A DNA stretch of 64,000 nucleotides from Tillus elongatus (GCA_964006375.1 OZ023264.1:15820225-15884224), one strand, 5' to 3'. Positions 50,037 through 61,657 are shown, counted from the first letter of the stretch. Made by a program: numbers and translations. The notes: generated by a model from the letters alone, not told the origin.

Positions 50037-50450
50037 CATGATACAAATAACGAGAGATATGATATTCAGACTACCTATTTTTAGACCTGTCACGCGCATG
50101 GTGTCAAGTGGTGAGTCCAATGCAACAGTAACAGGCTGTCGTGCAGTGGGGTTTTACGTTTCATCACAACCTCTTAACAAATTACGTATTTTACTAATAT
50201 TTAAGTGCATACAGTTGGAAGTAATAAAAATGAAAAAGATTAAATTTAGCGCTGCGATCTATATTATCTGAGAGAGACAATACAGGCGTAACTTCAACCG
50301 CATTAAACTGACGTATAGGGACTTTTTGATTGCGAATGACTTTGTTTTAAGTGTGTAGTGGGACTCCTATAACGTTACTCACCACGTGACGTCATAGGAT
50401 GGGCGGGGCATATGCGCAATAACATATCTCTTATAAGCCATTATATCATG
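50037..50450 (+). repeat. P-like MITE unit 2 with target duplication
   Basis: Same unit, flanked by GTTATTGCC on both sides (50028-50036 and 50451-50459), giving an 8-9 bp target duplication. TGACGTCA at 50387-50394 overlaps an E box CACGTG (50383-50388). GGGCGGGGC follows at 50401. Confidence 0.75.
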
Positions 50451-50459
50451 GTTATTGCC

Positions 50460-50742
50460 TACCGATTCAAATCCACCGGTGCATTCTGAAAAGTGCCCAT
50501 GCTGTATAAGATTAAGATTGACGCCCTGACGTAATTTGACATCATTCGCAAAATCACAGTAATCACCCCATAATTTTACAGATACAGAGTTACGTACCTA
50601 TTAGGACAAAGATAATGATCACAAAATTAATGAACTAAATTATTACATTTCTAGGAAATGCAAGTAATAAAATATTTAAATTTTGCCAGGAAATGCCAGT
50701 AATGCAATCAAATTTCGCTAGTAATTTTGTGTCGACCTAGTG
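50460..50742. other. Spacer between P-like units
   Basis: Unique-looking sequence; no gene or repeat seen. It would be ancestral sequence upstream of CycH. Confidence 0.4.
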
Positions 50743-50750
50743 GCAACACT

Positions 50751-51580
50751 CATGATACAAATAACGAGAGATATGATATTCCGACTACCTATTTTTAGAC
50801 CTGTCACGCGCATGATACAAATAACGAGAGATATGATATTCCGACTGCCTATTTTTAGACCTGTCACGCGCATGGTGTCAAGTGGTGAGTCCAATGCAAC
50901 AATAATATGCTGTCGTTCAGTGAGGTTTGACGTTTCATCACAACCTCTTAACAAATTACTTATTTTACTAATATTTAAGTGCATACAGTTGGAAGTAATA
51001 AAAATAAAAAAGGTTAAAATTAGTGCTGTGATCTATATTATTTGAAAAAGACAATATAGGCGTAACTTCAACCGCATTAAACTGACGTATAGAAGCTTTT
51101 TGATTGCGAATGACTTTGTTTTAAGTGTGTAGTCGGACATCTATAACGTTACTCACCGCGTGACGTCAGAAGAGGGGGCGGGGCATATGCGCAATATCAT
51201 ATCTCTTCTAAGTCATTATATCATGTGTCACGCGCATGGTGTCAAGTGGTGAGTCCAATGCAACAATAATATGCTGTCGTGCAGTGGGGTTTGACGTTTC
51301 ATCACAACCTCTTAACAAATTACGTATTTTACTAATATTTAAGTGCATACAGTTTGAAGTACTAAAAATGAAATTTAGTGCTGCGATCTATATTATCTGA
51401 AAAAGACAATATAGGCGTAACTTTAACCGCATTAAACTGACGTATAGAAACTTTTTGATTGCGAATGACTTTGTTTTAAGTGTGTAGTTGGACTTATATT
51501 ACCCTACTCACCGCGTGACGTCATAGAAGGGGGCGGGGCATATGCGCAATATCATATCTCTCCTAAGTCATTATATCATG
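50751..51580 (+). repeat. P-like MITE dimer with 8-bp target duplication
   Basis: One insertion flanked by GCAACACT on both sides (50743-50750 and 51581-51588) with ends CATGATAC and TATATCATG. Inside are two copies of the unit fused at 51225, the second lacking the first 57 bases. The first 60 bases are themselves duplicated (50751-50810 and 50811-50870). TGACGTCA occurs at 51161-51168 and 51516-51523, each with a GC box 5-6 bases downstream. Confidence 0.8.
51516..51539 (+). promoter_or_regulatory. CRE palindrome and GC box upstream of CycH
   Basis: TGACGTCA, the full cAMP-response/ATF palindrome, is followed by GGGGGCGGGGC (Sp1/KLF-type GC box) and ATATGCGCAATA. It is the closest of four such clusters and ends 250 bp before the CycH start codon. 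It is carried by the transposon, so promoter function for CycH is inference. Confidence 0.45.
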
Positions 51581-51789
51581 GCAACACTGGTCCCCTAGTC
51601 TAGTCCAGTCATTATCCATGTTTATGTTCAAACTGTAACAGGTTATTTTTATTTTGAATATTTTCCAATATACCTACTATTAACGTATTCACTAAAGATT
51701 TAAGATAAATAAATACACGTGGTTTGAGCTTTAGACACGTTAATTTATTACATTTTGTGTTATCGTTGTAATTCACTACGTAGCTGAAA

Positions 51790-51906
51790 ATGTTTGCAAC
51801 AAGTACTCAATGCAAACACTGGGTATTTTATAATGAAGAAGAATTAAACAGATTAAGAGAAAATGCCAATTCCAAACATGTCCAGACTTATGGATCCCCC
51901 CTTAGT
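51790..51906 (+). CDS. CycH: Cyclin H, exon 1
   Basis: Cyclin H is the regulatory subunit of the CDK7-cyclin H-MAT1 kinase. The kinase activates cell-cycle CDKs and, in TFIIH, phosphorylates the RNA polymerase II C-terminal domain in the nucleus. This exon gives the first 39 residues (MFATSTQCKHWVFYNEEELN ...). They match the conserved start of cyclin H, where a Trp-x-Phe motif and an EE-L-RLR-ANSK helix precede the first cyclin fold. The ATG at 51790 is the first in frame. The exon ends in phase 0 at the consensus donor GTAAGT (51907). The frame read through into the intron gives a false 63-residue ORF. Confidence 0.9.
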
Positions 51907-52747
51907 GTAAGTCAAGCATACATTAAGACTTTTTATTTTATATTTGATGAATTTGCATGGGAACCGAGTACTGTTAGCTAACACTTAGCATCTTACATGC
52001 AGCATGCAGGTTGATACTATTTTTATTTTTACCTGGTGGTATGTAGTCGCGGGTGGAGGCGGTTTGTCCTCCTGCGGGGTACAAAGTACCTTACATTGGG
52101 ATGTGATTTTCCAATCCCATAGCTTTTTAACTGGGCGAACCGGGCGTCTTTCTGTAGGCAACAAGAGAGGTGGCCCGATTTTCAGTTGCTCAAATTTTTT
52201 TATAAAACCTGCTTGAGTTTCCCTTTCCACCGAACTTCTGTGGAGATGCATTCTGGTGTCGCTTTCCATAGCTTTTTATTTGGGTGAACCATGGATTGAG
52301 TGGTTAGGAATGGGTGGCGTGATGTCCGCTTTTTAGATTTTTGTTTGAAAACATGCTTACAACTGCCGCTTATGTGTAAACCACCAGAGAAATGTTGTGG
52401 TTTGGACCCCCAAGAAAGTTATGGTAGTATCTGCGGCAAAAAGGGGTGCTGTGTGTAATAAAGAAGATTTAGAAGGAAGTATAACTGCAAGAGCAGCGTA
52501 TAAAAGTCCCACCAAGGTGTTTTTTCACATTTAATATTCATATTTCCTTTTAATCTGCTCCATCTCCCAGCACCCCTATTTGCTGCGGGTCCTGTAACTT
52601 TCTTGTAGGTTGAAATAACATTTATCTTGTGGTTTATGCATACAGGTGGTTCTAAGTATGTTCCTAAAAAATTTTTTCTTTCTGAAAGCTGTCTGTGGGA
52701 TAATCTGCATATTTACCTTATATTCTGATCTTTATGTAATTTTGTAG
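51907..52747. other. CycH intron 1
   Basis: 841 bp, donor GTAAGT and acceptor TTTTGTAG. CATAGCTTTTTA-TGGG occurs twice (about 52110 and 52260). The minus-strand frame at 51985-52269 shows no domain and is not called. Confidence 0.7.
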
Positions 52748-52944
52748 GAAGCAAATAGATATGAATATTTTCTAACAGCAGAAGAAGAGAGAACTATGGT
52801 CAAACGTTATGAAGGACATTTAAAGGATTTTTGTAAACGATTTCAACCACCAATGCCTCGATATGTGACAGGGACAGCATTTCACTATTTCAAGCGATTT
52901 TACCTAAATAATTCAGTCATGGACTATCATCCTAAGGAAATCAT
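52748..52944 (+). CDS. CycH: Cyclin H, exon 2
   Basis: 197 bp encoding 65 full codons plus two bases. It begins [20 protein letters not shown] and continues into the first half of the N-terminal cyclin box: [20 protein letters not shown], then [11 protein letters not shown]. The [14 protein letters not shown] string is nearly invariant in animal cyclin H, which makes the identification firm. The acceptor is TTTTGTAG (ending 52747) and the donor GTAAGT (52945). The last codon is split AT|G across intron 2. No stop, frameshift or missing residue was found. Confidence 0.93.
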
Positions 52945-53037
52945 GTAAGTATTTTTTTTAATAATTTGCTAATATGATTCTGCTATAAATTATTTGGGTA
53001 TTCATTATTAATTTTAAGGTTATGATTGTTTCTAAAA
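52945..53037. other. CycH intron 2, start
   Basis: Intron 2 spans 52945-58173 (5229 bp). Its content (foldback element, ORF1 relic, modular repeats) is listed separately. This first part is unassigned. Confidence 0.6.
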
Positions 53038-53045
53038 ATACATTT

Positions 53046-54071
53046 GGCAATCCTGTGTTTAAAGTGCCTCTTAAGTAAACATACAATTCGGGCAAAATCG
53101 AAACGTGAACTGGACGCGGGACGATGTGCACTGTTGCCAGATCAGATGAGTATAAGCAAGGGTCATTTTAAATATAGAAGACAATCAAGGGGTGAACAAA
53201 TGTTTTTATAATTTTAATAAATTAAAATATGGCGTCATCTACATAAATCGATATTTGACATATTTTGCGGAAAGCAGTAGGAAAACGGAAATGTAAACAG
53301 TTAATTTTCAGCCTCAGGGGGAAAAACGTGCGCCTCTCCTCCCTTTTTTGGTACATCAGTAACATCAACAGAGGTTGTGCCATTGTGATTGAGCAAGGTA
53401 ATCTGCACGTTCCACCATTCCCAGGGGGCGTAAAGCCGTCGGTCCCGTGCCCATGCGATGTTGGGCACGTTAAAGACCTAAATTCCCCGGACAGTGAGGT
53501 GAATGAATGACACTTTAGTAAAGTCAATGAAGCAATTTCCGTTGCGAATTGCCGATGATAAATACAACTGTATATGCTAATAGCAAACGGTAACCAGTAT
53601 ATTATTTTGAAAAATCGCAATGTAATCGCATGGTAATAAAACAATTTCTACCGACAACTGTCGATTATAAACATAACGGAGAAAATTGCTCAAAATGAGC
53701 TTACCTTCGAAGTGTCTGTTTATATTTTACTTTCCAACCTTAAATGAGTAAGGAAAGTCAATGAAGCAATTTCCGTTGCGAATTGCCGATGATAAATACA
53801 ACTGTATATGCTAATATCAAACGGTAACTAGTAATTTTGGTGTGTAGTGTACCTTTTCAATCGCAAACCTATGTACCACATTTGGTTGTCATAGCTTTTT
53901 TAATTTTTGACATAAAAATGTTTTCCTAATGAAAAGCTACAATTCTTTTGGAAAACCTCGTCTGATGATCCTTGCTAATGACCTTATCCAAGCCATATAG
54001 AAAAGGATGGTACATGCCAAACTTTTTCAAAATCGGCACAATAATTTTTTTGTTCTCAGTGTGATTCATAC

Positions 54072-54145
<74 letters not shown>

Positions 54146-54940
54146 AAAATGGAAACTGACCCCGGATATGGGTTCTTGGGGCCATAGTTCGCGCTTATTT
54201 GCAAAAACTTTTTCATAAATCAAAAGTCGGGGTCTCCCCATTAGTAAATTTAAGGTTATAAAGTAAAATATAAACAGACACTTCGAAGGTAAGCCCATTT
54301 TGAGCAATTTTCTCTGTTTTGTTTATCATCGACAGTTGTCGGTAGAAACTGCTTCATTACCATGCGATTACATTGCGATTTTTCGAAATAATATACTGGT
54401 TACCGTTTGATATTAGCATATACAGTTGTATTTATCATCGGCAATTCGCAACGGAAATTGCTTCATTGACTTTACTAAAGTGTCATTCATTCACCTCACT
54501 GTCCGGGGAATTTAGGTCTTTAACGTGCCCAACATCGCATGGGCACGGGACCGACGGCTTTACGCCCCCTGGGAATGGTGGAATGTGCAGATTACCTTGC
54601 TCAATCACAATGGCACAACCTCTGTTGATGTTACTGATGTACCAAAAAAGGGAGGAGAGGCACGTTTTTCCCCCTGAGGCTGAAAATTAACTGTTTACAT
54701 TTCCGTTTTCCTACTGCTTTCCGCAAAATATGTCAAATATCGATCTATGTACATGACGCAATACTATCATTTATTTACATTATGAAAACATTTGTTCACC
54801 CCTTGATTGCCTTCTATATTTAAAATGACCCTTGCTTATACTCATCTGGCAACAGTGCACATCGTCCCGCGTCCAGTTAACGTTCCGATTTCGCCCGAAT
54901 TGTATGTTTACTAAAGAGGCACTTTAAACACAGGATTACC
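53046..54940. mobile_element. Foldback-type element with about 690-bp inverted arms
   Basis: Left arm 53046-53743 and right arm 54250-54940 are inverted copies of each other. The tips are GGCAATCCTGTGTTTAAAGT and, inverted, GGTAATCCTGTGTTTAAAGT. The target duplication ATACATTT lies at 53038-53045 and 54941-54948, an exact 8 bp. Both arms carry a fragment of the SINE body (CATGCGATGTTGGGCACGTT). The 500-bp loop holds part of an arm again (53745-53835) and a reverse module A. No transposase is seen, so it is non-autonomous. An 8-bp duplication fits hAT, P or Merlin-like enzymes; I cannot decide. Confidence 0.8.
53850..54250 (-). repeat. Module A inside the foldback loop
   Basis: Module A tail, (TA)n with TACA and GTAT borders at about 54085-54139, then reverse head text (GACCCCGGATATGGGTTCTT). 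The head hairpin is replaced by the right arm. Confidence 0.65.
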
Positions 54941-54949
54941 ATACATTTT

Positions 54950-55325
54950 AAGTAGAGGCGTGCGAAGCTTTGAAATTTCCAACCGAACCCGAACTTGAAC
55001 CGAACCTTCGGTTCAAAAATTGTACATGCCGGCGATGTTAAAGTAGTTCAAAGTTCAAAATACGTGATTCTCCAAAATAGTTTGAAGTTCGTTGTTCAAA
55101 AATACTTCAATATTAAACTTTACAGACATAGAAACCTGCCAAAGACAGCAAAGTTGCAACCCAGTAGCGGCACTGTTAAGTCCGTAGTGGCATTTTAAAC
55201 TCTGCATTGGTCACATTGAGTCAGTAGTGTAATTTGAGGAGATTTCACTAAAGCATATTTTTGACAGTTGGTGGGACACATGGTGTGACCTAACAGAGCC
55301 CCTTTATTTATTATTATTATTATTA
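54950..55325. other. Unassigned; possible hAT-like end
   Basis: TAGAGGCGTGCGAAGC at 54955, followed by repeated CCGAACC/GGTTC strings, resembles left ends of some hAT elements. No right end was found. ATT microsatellite at about 55303-55330. Confidence 0.3.
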
Positions 55326-56045
55326 TGATTATAACATTCCAGTCTGTAGCAAGATGTTTGCCACCACACAATGCACACAGAGTTTTTTCAGATTGTCATA
55401 TACTGTTGTGTTCTTGACAGCATTTTTTACATCGTTCTTTTCCCTTACACTGCTGACTTATATGCCTGTACGTTAAACACTTGACACATTGGATAACTTT
55501 TTTTAAATATATGGCTCGGCTGGAAGCACAATTTTCTCAATAAAAACTTTTTCCAGTAATGTTTGACCTCTAAATGCAACTAAAATAGACTGTGTGGGCA
55601 AGTAATCGACTTTATCATTTTCAATTCCTTTGCATTTTAGTCTATGAACTTCTATTATTTTAAAATTATCAAAGTATATTGGTTTTACTAAATCTCTTTT
55701 TGTTTCTGAAATATTGCTATCTACTTGTCGAATTACTCCTTGTCTTCTAACTAATAAAATTATCAAAGTATATTGGTTTTACTAAATCTCTTTCTGTTTC
55801 TGAAATATTGCTATCTACTTGTCGAATTACGCCCTGTCTTCTAACTAAGGACCTCGGTTTGTAAACATTGTACCTACTTTTTAACAGTATTTTAGAAGTT
55901 ACCAGAGCATTAGCACTATTTTTTGTTGACAGCTCTATTTTTAACTTGTTTCTATCTATACTATTTATATTTACAATATTATTGTGTGCTTGAGGAACGC
56001 TATTACATATTAGTCTTGATGTGCCAATGATATGTGATCGGCCTA
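55326..56045 (-). pseudogene. Non-LTR ORF1 (gag-like), C-terminal part
   Basis: Minus-strand text: IGRSHIIGTSRLICNSVPQA (about 56040), KLKIELSTKNSANALVTSK, RQGVIRQVDSNISETKRDLV, PTQSILVAFRGQTLLEKVFI, then zinc knuckles CVKCLTYRHISQQCKG, RCKKCCQEH and CALCGGKH near 55500-55350. Repeated CCHC-type knuckles after a conserved nucleic-acid-binding part are typical of ORF1 proteins of CR1/jockey-like elements. Stops are present, and a 94-bp tandem duplication lies inside. The N-terminal part continues at 57530-57878, separated by a block of modular repeats. Confidence 0.6.
55662..55850. repeat. 94-bp tandem duplication
   Basis: AAAATTATCAAAGTATATTG starts at 55662 and again at 55756, with few differences between the copies. 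It lies within the ORF1 relic. Confidence 0.75.
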
Positions 56046-56181
56046 TATTTTTAGTGAATTTTTATTTTAAAAAATTCACTAATAAGAGGTATCGATGGTG
56101 AGACTTTGCAAAATTTATTTCAAATGAGCGCGAATTTTGGCCCCTAGAACCCATATCCGGGGTCAGTTTCGATTTTTATAT

Positions 56182-56279
<98 letters not shown>

Positions 56280-57529
56280 AACCAATAACTCAAAAAATAA
56301 TTACCTGATGTTGATGAAACTCGGCAAGTGCCTTTCTTTTATTAATGACTTAGATGAGTTCGTTAGCCAGGAAAATCTGACAAGGTTTTCCGCGATAATT
56401 TTGAGTTTTCTTTCGAAAAAAAAATTTTTCTCCGAAAATTACAAAGATATTTCGATGAAATTTGGAGTACATATTGCTTTGGGAAAGACCTAACTATGTG
56501 ACAAAATTCAGCTTTCTAGGTTTACAGAAAACTGAGATATTCAAATTTGAAACATTTATTTTTAATATCACCGCGTTTCATTGAAATGGCAAACCTGGCT
56601 TATATGAGCTCTAGTATGTCGTTGCCCGGCAACGGAACATTTGATATTATTGCGAAGGTCTGTTAGACGCTTTAACTGACGTTTATCATATGGTATTAGA
56701 TTGTTTATATGTTTATCTGTTTCAGTCGACAAATTATTTGTGTTATTTGGGAAATTTTTATATACAAGTGCAAATTATTCCTTTATTAATGTTAGTGGGT
56801 GGACTAAACAGTGTTTGTGGGTGGACTAAACAGTGTTTGTTATGTTTTATCAACACATATAAAGCATCGAAGCTTTACAAAAAGGGCTGATATGCAACAG
56901 GTTAGTTATTTTCTCTCTGATGCTTTGACGGTAGTTTTAGTTAAGTTCATGGTTTAACGGTCCATAATTTTTAGCAAATTTTCGTACAAAAAATTCGTCA
57001 ATGAGGAGATCGTGACTTTAGAATTTTCTTCAAATGAGCGCAAACTCGGCCCCCTGGAATCCATATCCGGGTTTACGTTCAGTTTTTATGTGTTTACATA
57101 TATACAGAGTGACGCATTTCTACGGTAAATATAATTATTATTATACAAGAGACGAGAAAAACTTGTATAAGTTAATTATAGGGTGTCTTGAGCTGCATCT
57201 AATAAAATTATTTTGGGAATCACCGGCTGGCCCATAAGTCATTGGGGTTCCCTGCAATTTTTTTTCGAACAGCCTTATTTTATTGCATTTTTAATCGAAA
57301 TATGTTTGCAAGAAAAAATTCGAGGCGCAGTAAGTGCGTTTTGGTAGCAAATTTTCATTAAATGCTTCAAATTTCAATAACTCAATTTACTATTAACCTA
57401 ATGTTTGTTGGTTAGGAAACCAACATTTAAAGTTTATTGTTGAAACATTTTTGTACATTTGCTGCATCCAGACTTTATATTTTCATTCCCAATGTAAATA
57501 TTAAATGGACCGGTATAATTTTCATCCTA
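56046..57529 (+). repeat. Modular repeat block inserted in an ORF1 relic
   Basis: Module A with head hairpin (56051-56085), (TA)n at about 56178-56278 and an inverted 147-bp unit (56405-56560). Unassigned text at 56580-56900 includes the duplicated 22-mer TGGGTGGACTAAACAGTGTT at 56799 and 56819. A second module A/C follows (56940-57300), then a module B end (57325-57480). Confidence 0.65.
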
Positions 57530-57878
57530 TAAAATTATCTCTTTTGTTAAAGTATTTTTACTTTCTTCTTTTCGGTTATCAATAATAGTTTTATCATTTA
57601 TCTGCATTCCACTTTTATGTGAATAAATCCCTGTATTGCTTATTTCTGATCTATTAATAATATTTGCCTTAATTAATTACCCTGATTTCCATTTAATTGT
57701 TTTAAAGAATTTAAAATATGAGTATTACTTACAGTATTAGCATTATTGATACGTGACAACATTTGTGATCGTCCAGAATTACCATAGTCATTTAATATAT
57801 CAGTCTCTTTAAGTCATCTAAATCCATATCTAATAATTTTCCCCTACCGGGTGGTTCTTTTTCTTTCCTCGATGACAT
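57530..57878 (-). pseudogene. Non-LTR ORF1, N-terminal part
   Basis: The minus-strand ATG at 57876-57878 begins MSSRKEKEPPGRGKLLDMDL, continuing with frame changes through GRSQMLSRINNANTVSNTHI and LKQLNGNQG. This would be the N-terminus of the ORF1 whose C-terminal part is at 55326-56045. Together they imply that the modular repeat block entered a pre-existing ORF1 copy. Confidence 0.5.
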
Positions 57879-58173
57879 TTTCAAAGGTTCTAAAATATAT
57901 ATGACTATCCTAAAATAAAAATTTTGCACACACACCGAAACAGGTCCGACCATATCGACATTGCAGAAGCGAATAACAATTTTGAGTGTTGTTTATGAAA
58001 TGTTAAAATCAAAGCATTTATGTTAACATCTTGATGACAGTGGGAGCTCATCTATTCCAGCATCAGTTATGATTAACACCTGCACTGAATTTGCACATTT
58101 TCTTTTCTTTTTTAAATGTTCTTTATGTTTCAGATCTTATGTGTTATTTTTAATTACCTGATTTTTTTTCTAG
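57879..58173. other. CycH intron 2, end
   Basis: Probably 5' UTR of the ORF1 relic and ancestral intron. The acceptor TTTTTTTTCTAG ends at 58173. Confidence 0.5.
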
Positions 58174-58375
58174 GGTGACATGTATATTTCTTGCTTGTAA
58201 AGTTGAAGAATTTAATGTGTCACTGATGCAGTTTGTGGCGAACATTAAAGGTGATAGAGAAAAGGCTACTGATATTATTCTGAACAATGAATTATTGCTA
58301 ATGGAACAGCTGAACTTTCATTTGGCCATTCACAATCCATTCAGACCTGTGGAAGGTCTTTTAATTGACATAAAA
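58174..58375 (+). CDS. CycH: Cyclin H, exon 3
   Basis: 202 bp completing the split Met codon and giving [20 protein letters not shown], then [20 protein letters not shown] and EGLLIDIK. This is the second half of the first cyclin box. The ACKV-EFNVS and QLNFHL-HNP-RP-EG strings are hallmarks of cyclin H, which contact CDK7. The exon ends in phase 0 at donor GTAAGT (58376). The next exon (expected to encode the second cyclin fold) was not found up to 64000, so intron 3 is longer than 5.6 kb or the gene is broken here. The coding sequence seen is otherwise intact. Confidence 0.93.
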
Positions 58376-58404
58376 GTAAGTATATATTTATTTCTCTACT
58401 TATT

Positions 58405-59776
<1,372 letters not shown>

Positions 59777-59837
59777 GGCAACCGTCCGGGAAGTACCCAC
59801 TTCCCGAACGCTTTTTCTTTGAGAAAGTAGCATTTCT

Positions 59838-59879
59838 CCGGCCTAGTCCGGGAAGTACGTACTTCCCGGACTAGGCCGG
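59838..59879. repeat. Perfect 42-bp palindrome
   Basis: CCGGCCTAGTCCGGGAAGTAC followed by its exact reverse complement, with no spacer. A second, imperfect hairpin of the same motif (GTCCGGGAAGT ... ACTTCCCGAAC) lies at about 59786-59811. It may be a recombinase binding or crossover site; this is inference. Confidence 0.85.
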
Positions 59880-60023
59880 GAAGAATCACATCGTTGTTGT
59901 CATTGTGAATATGAAAATCTTGGTAGGTATGATGTTGATAAATACAGTTGAACATTACCATAGTAACGAAATAACGACTGACAGCTATCTGAAATGAAAT
60001 TAGTTGACATTTTAATTGTATAG

Positions 60024-60507
60024 GCAATATTTATCTTTACGGCCATCCCATACTCCACATAACAGATTACTCGTGAATTACAAAAAAGAAAAATGTTCGA
60101 TTCAGCCCGTTGGTATCCACAGTTTTGGGAATCTCGCATTAAGAATTGCAGAATTTTTAAATTTACCCAATCCTAAAAATTACACAGGCCATAGCATGCG
60201 TCGAACTTCAGCGACAATATTTGCTGATAATGGTGGAAACATCACAAATTTGAAGAGACACGGTTGCTGGAAGTCTACCAATGTCGCTGAAGGATATATA
60301 GACAATTCACTAACAAACAAAATTAAAATTCCCAATACCATGCAAAAATTATCAGATGAAAACAATCAATATGAAACGGAAACTTTACCTTCTTGTTCTG
60401 ACTACAAAAGGCGTTTAAATATACCAAGCATTTCAAACAAATTAAATCCTTTCAATATTAGCAATTGCTCGAATTTTAATATAAATATTAATATAAATAA
60501 GAATTAG
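60024..60507 (+). pseudogene. Tyrosine recombinase, C-terminal exon
   Basis: It starts after a good acceptor (TTGTATAG, 60016-60023) and reads QYLSLRPSHTPHNRLLVNYK, then VGIHSFGNLALRIAEFL and the catalytic core. The core has GHSMRRTSATIFADNG (H-x-x-R box), LKRHGCWKS (His/Trp position) and VAEGYIDNS with the probable nucleophile Tyr. The first catalytic Arg and the DNA-binding half should be on upstream exons, but none is visible between 58375 and 60016, so the gene is truncated. Similar genes of the phage-integrase fold are common in insects, some as Crypton-type transposons. The tail after the Tyr (about 65 residues) is Asn/Ser-rich. Confidence 0.7.
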
Positions 60508-60786
60508 AATGTTTCTGTTAGTACCTATCTTCTGTTCGAATTTCAATATTTAATACAAATAAGAATTAATATGTTCGAAATTTTGTTCTACAAAGAAATA
60601 TAATAAAGAAATGTGTCTCATTGATTTGTTACTCTACACGGTTGCCGAAAAAATAGTGTACGCAACACGTCCGAAAACAGTTTTTTTGGACTCGCATACT
60701 TCCAGGACTCGTCTACGGCTCGTCCTAGAATTTTGTCGACTCGTACAAAAAAACAGTATTTTCCGGACTTGTAACGTAAATTACTA

Positions 60787-61030
60787 TTTTATGAAAATGC
60801 ACTACCATAATGCACTTGCTGCGTCCAGAGTTTTTATTTCTTCCACCTGTAAGGGTCCACTTTTCTATGCTTATTTAGGAACATAAGGTGGTACTCAGGT
60901 GGGTGGGTTAACTGAAATAAGCACTTGCCACTAAACTACCTTCAGGAATTTAATCTTATAACGAAAAATAATCTTGCACAATTCTTTCTACAGGGTACAC
61001 TACTATTCATAAAAACTACGAGTTCTCTAA
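60787..61030. other. Module B end and unassigned sequence
   Basis: The right end of the split module B (GCACTTGCTGCGTCCAGAG) ends near 60830. The rest shows nothing. Confidence 0.5.
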
Positions 61031-61032
61031 TA

Positions 61033-61657
61033 CGAGGGCAGGTCAATAAGTCTGTGACTTTTTGAATGAAACACAGGTTTTTTTGAGAAAAAAATCATTT
61101 TATTTCTTAACATAGTCTCCTTTGAGCTCTATACACTTCGTCCAACATTTCTCTAATTTTTTTATCCCTTCCAAAAAATAAGATTTGTCGAGGTCCTCAA
61201 AATAGGTATTTGTTTGTGAGATGATTTCATTATTGAGTTCAAATCTCTTTCCGTCGAGCCATTTCTTTAAGTTTGGAAACAAGAAATATTCACTCGGGGG
61301 TAAATCTAGAGAATAGGGCGGATGAGGGAGCAATTCGTAGCCCAATTTATGTAATTTCGCCATGGAGACTACACATGTGTGCACCCTTGCATTGTCTTGG
61401 TGAAAAAGAACTTTTTTCTTGGCCAAATGCCGTCGTTATTTCTTCAAATCATTGAATCGGTCCAATAAGTTTGTATAATATTCCCCATTGATTGTTTTTC
61501 CCTTTTGAAGGTAATCAATGTGGATTATACTGCGTGCATCCCAAAAAACGGCCGCCATGACTTTATTGGCTGACAAACCCACCTTGGCCTTCGGCGCCGA
61601 TTCACACTGAGAAACCCACTGTTTTTACTGCTGCTTGGTCTCTGATGTGTTGTGGTG
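61033..61657 (-). mobile_element. mariner 3' part, truncated
   Basis: It begins after TA (61031-61032) with the mariner end CGAGGGCAGGTCAATAAGTC. It continues on the minus strand to the first catalytic region (IHHNTSETKQQ), where at about 61658 it is joined to an unrelated long-TIR element. The N-terminal half is gone. Same family as 33485-34625. Confidence 0.75.
61100..61657 (-). pseudogene. mariner transposase, C-terminal part
   Basis: Bases 61426-61100 give an uninterrupted frame with KKVLFHQDNARVHTCVVSMA (second catalytic Asp) and HPPYSLDLPPSEYFLFPNLK. In this block the third catalytic Asp (usually SDYFLF) is replaced by Glu. It ends TKCIELKGDYVKK. Upstream text (AKVGLSANK-like, WDARSIIHIDYLQKGKTINGE) has frame changes. 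Inactive by truncation. Confidence 0.75.

Larger units (their letters stand above)
59777..60786 (+). mobile_element. Tyrosine-recombinase element fragment inserted in module B
   Basis: Module B text stops at 59776 (AATAAAAACATTTTT) and resumes at about 60787 (ATGAAAATGCACTACCATAA). Between them lie a GC-rich inverted-repeat zone (59779-59882), the recombinase coding part and a second zone of GGACTCG-rich repeats (60657-60775). TTTTCGGCAACCGT at the left end pairs with ACGGTTGCCGAAAA at 60639-60652. It is therefore a discrete insertion. Confidence 0.6.

Noticed and set aside
49626..51580. CRISPR-like or satellite array
   Set aside because: Units of about 400 bp have TIRs and individual target duplications; they are insertions, not spacer arrays.
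51985..52269. 94-codon minus-strand frame in CycH intron 1
   Set aside because: No domain, lies in an intron and has no splice or homology support.
60880..61030. CycH exon 4 after the acceptor-like TTTCTACAG near 61000
   Set aside because: The downstream translation does not resemble the second cyclin fold.
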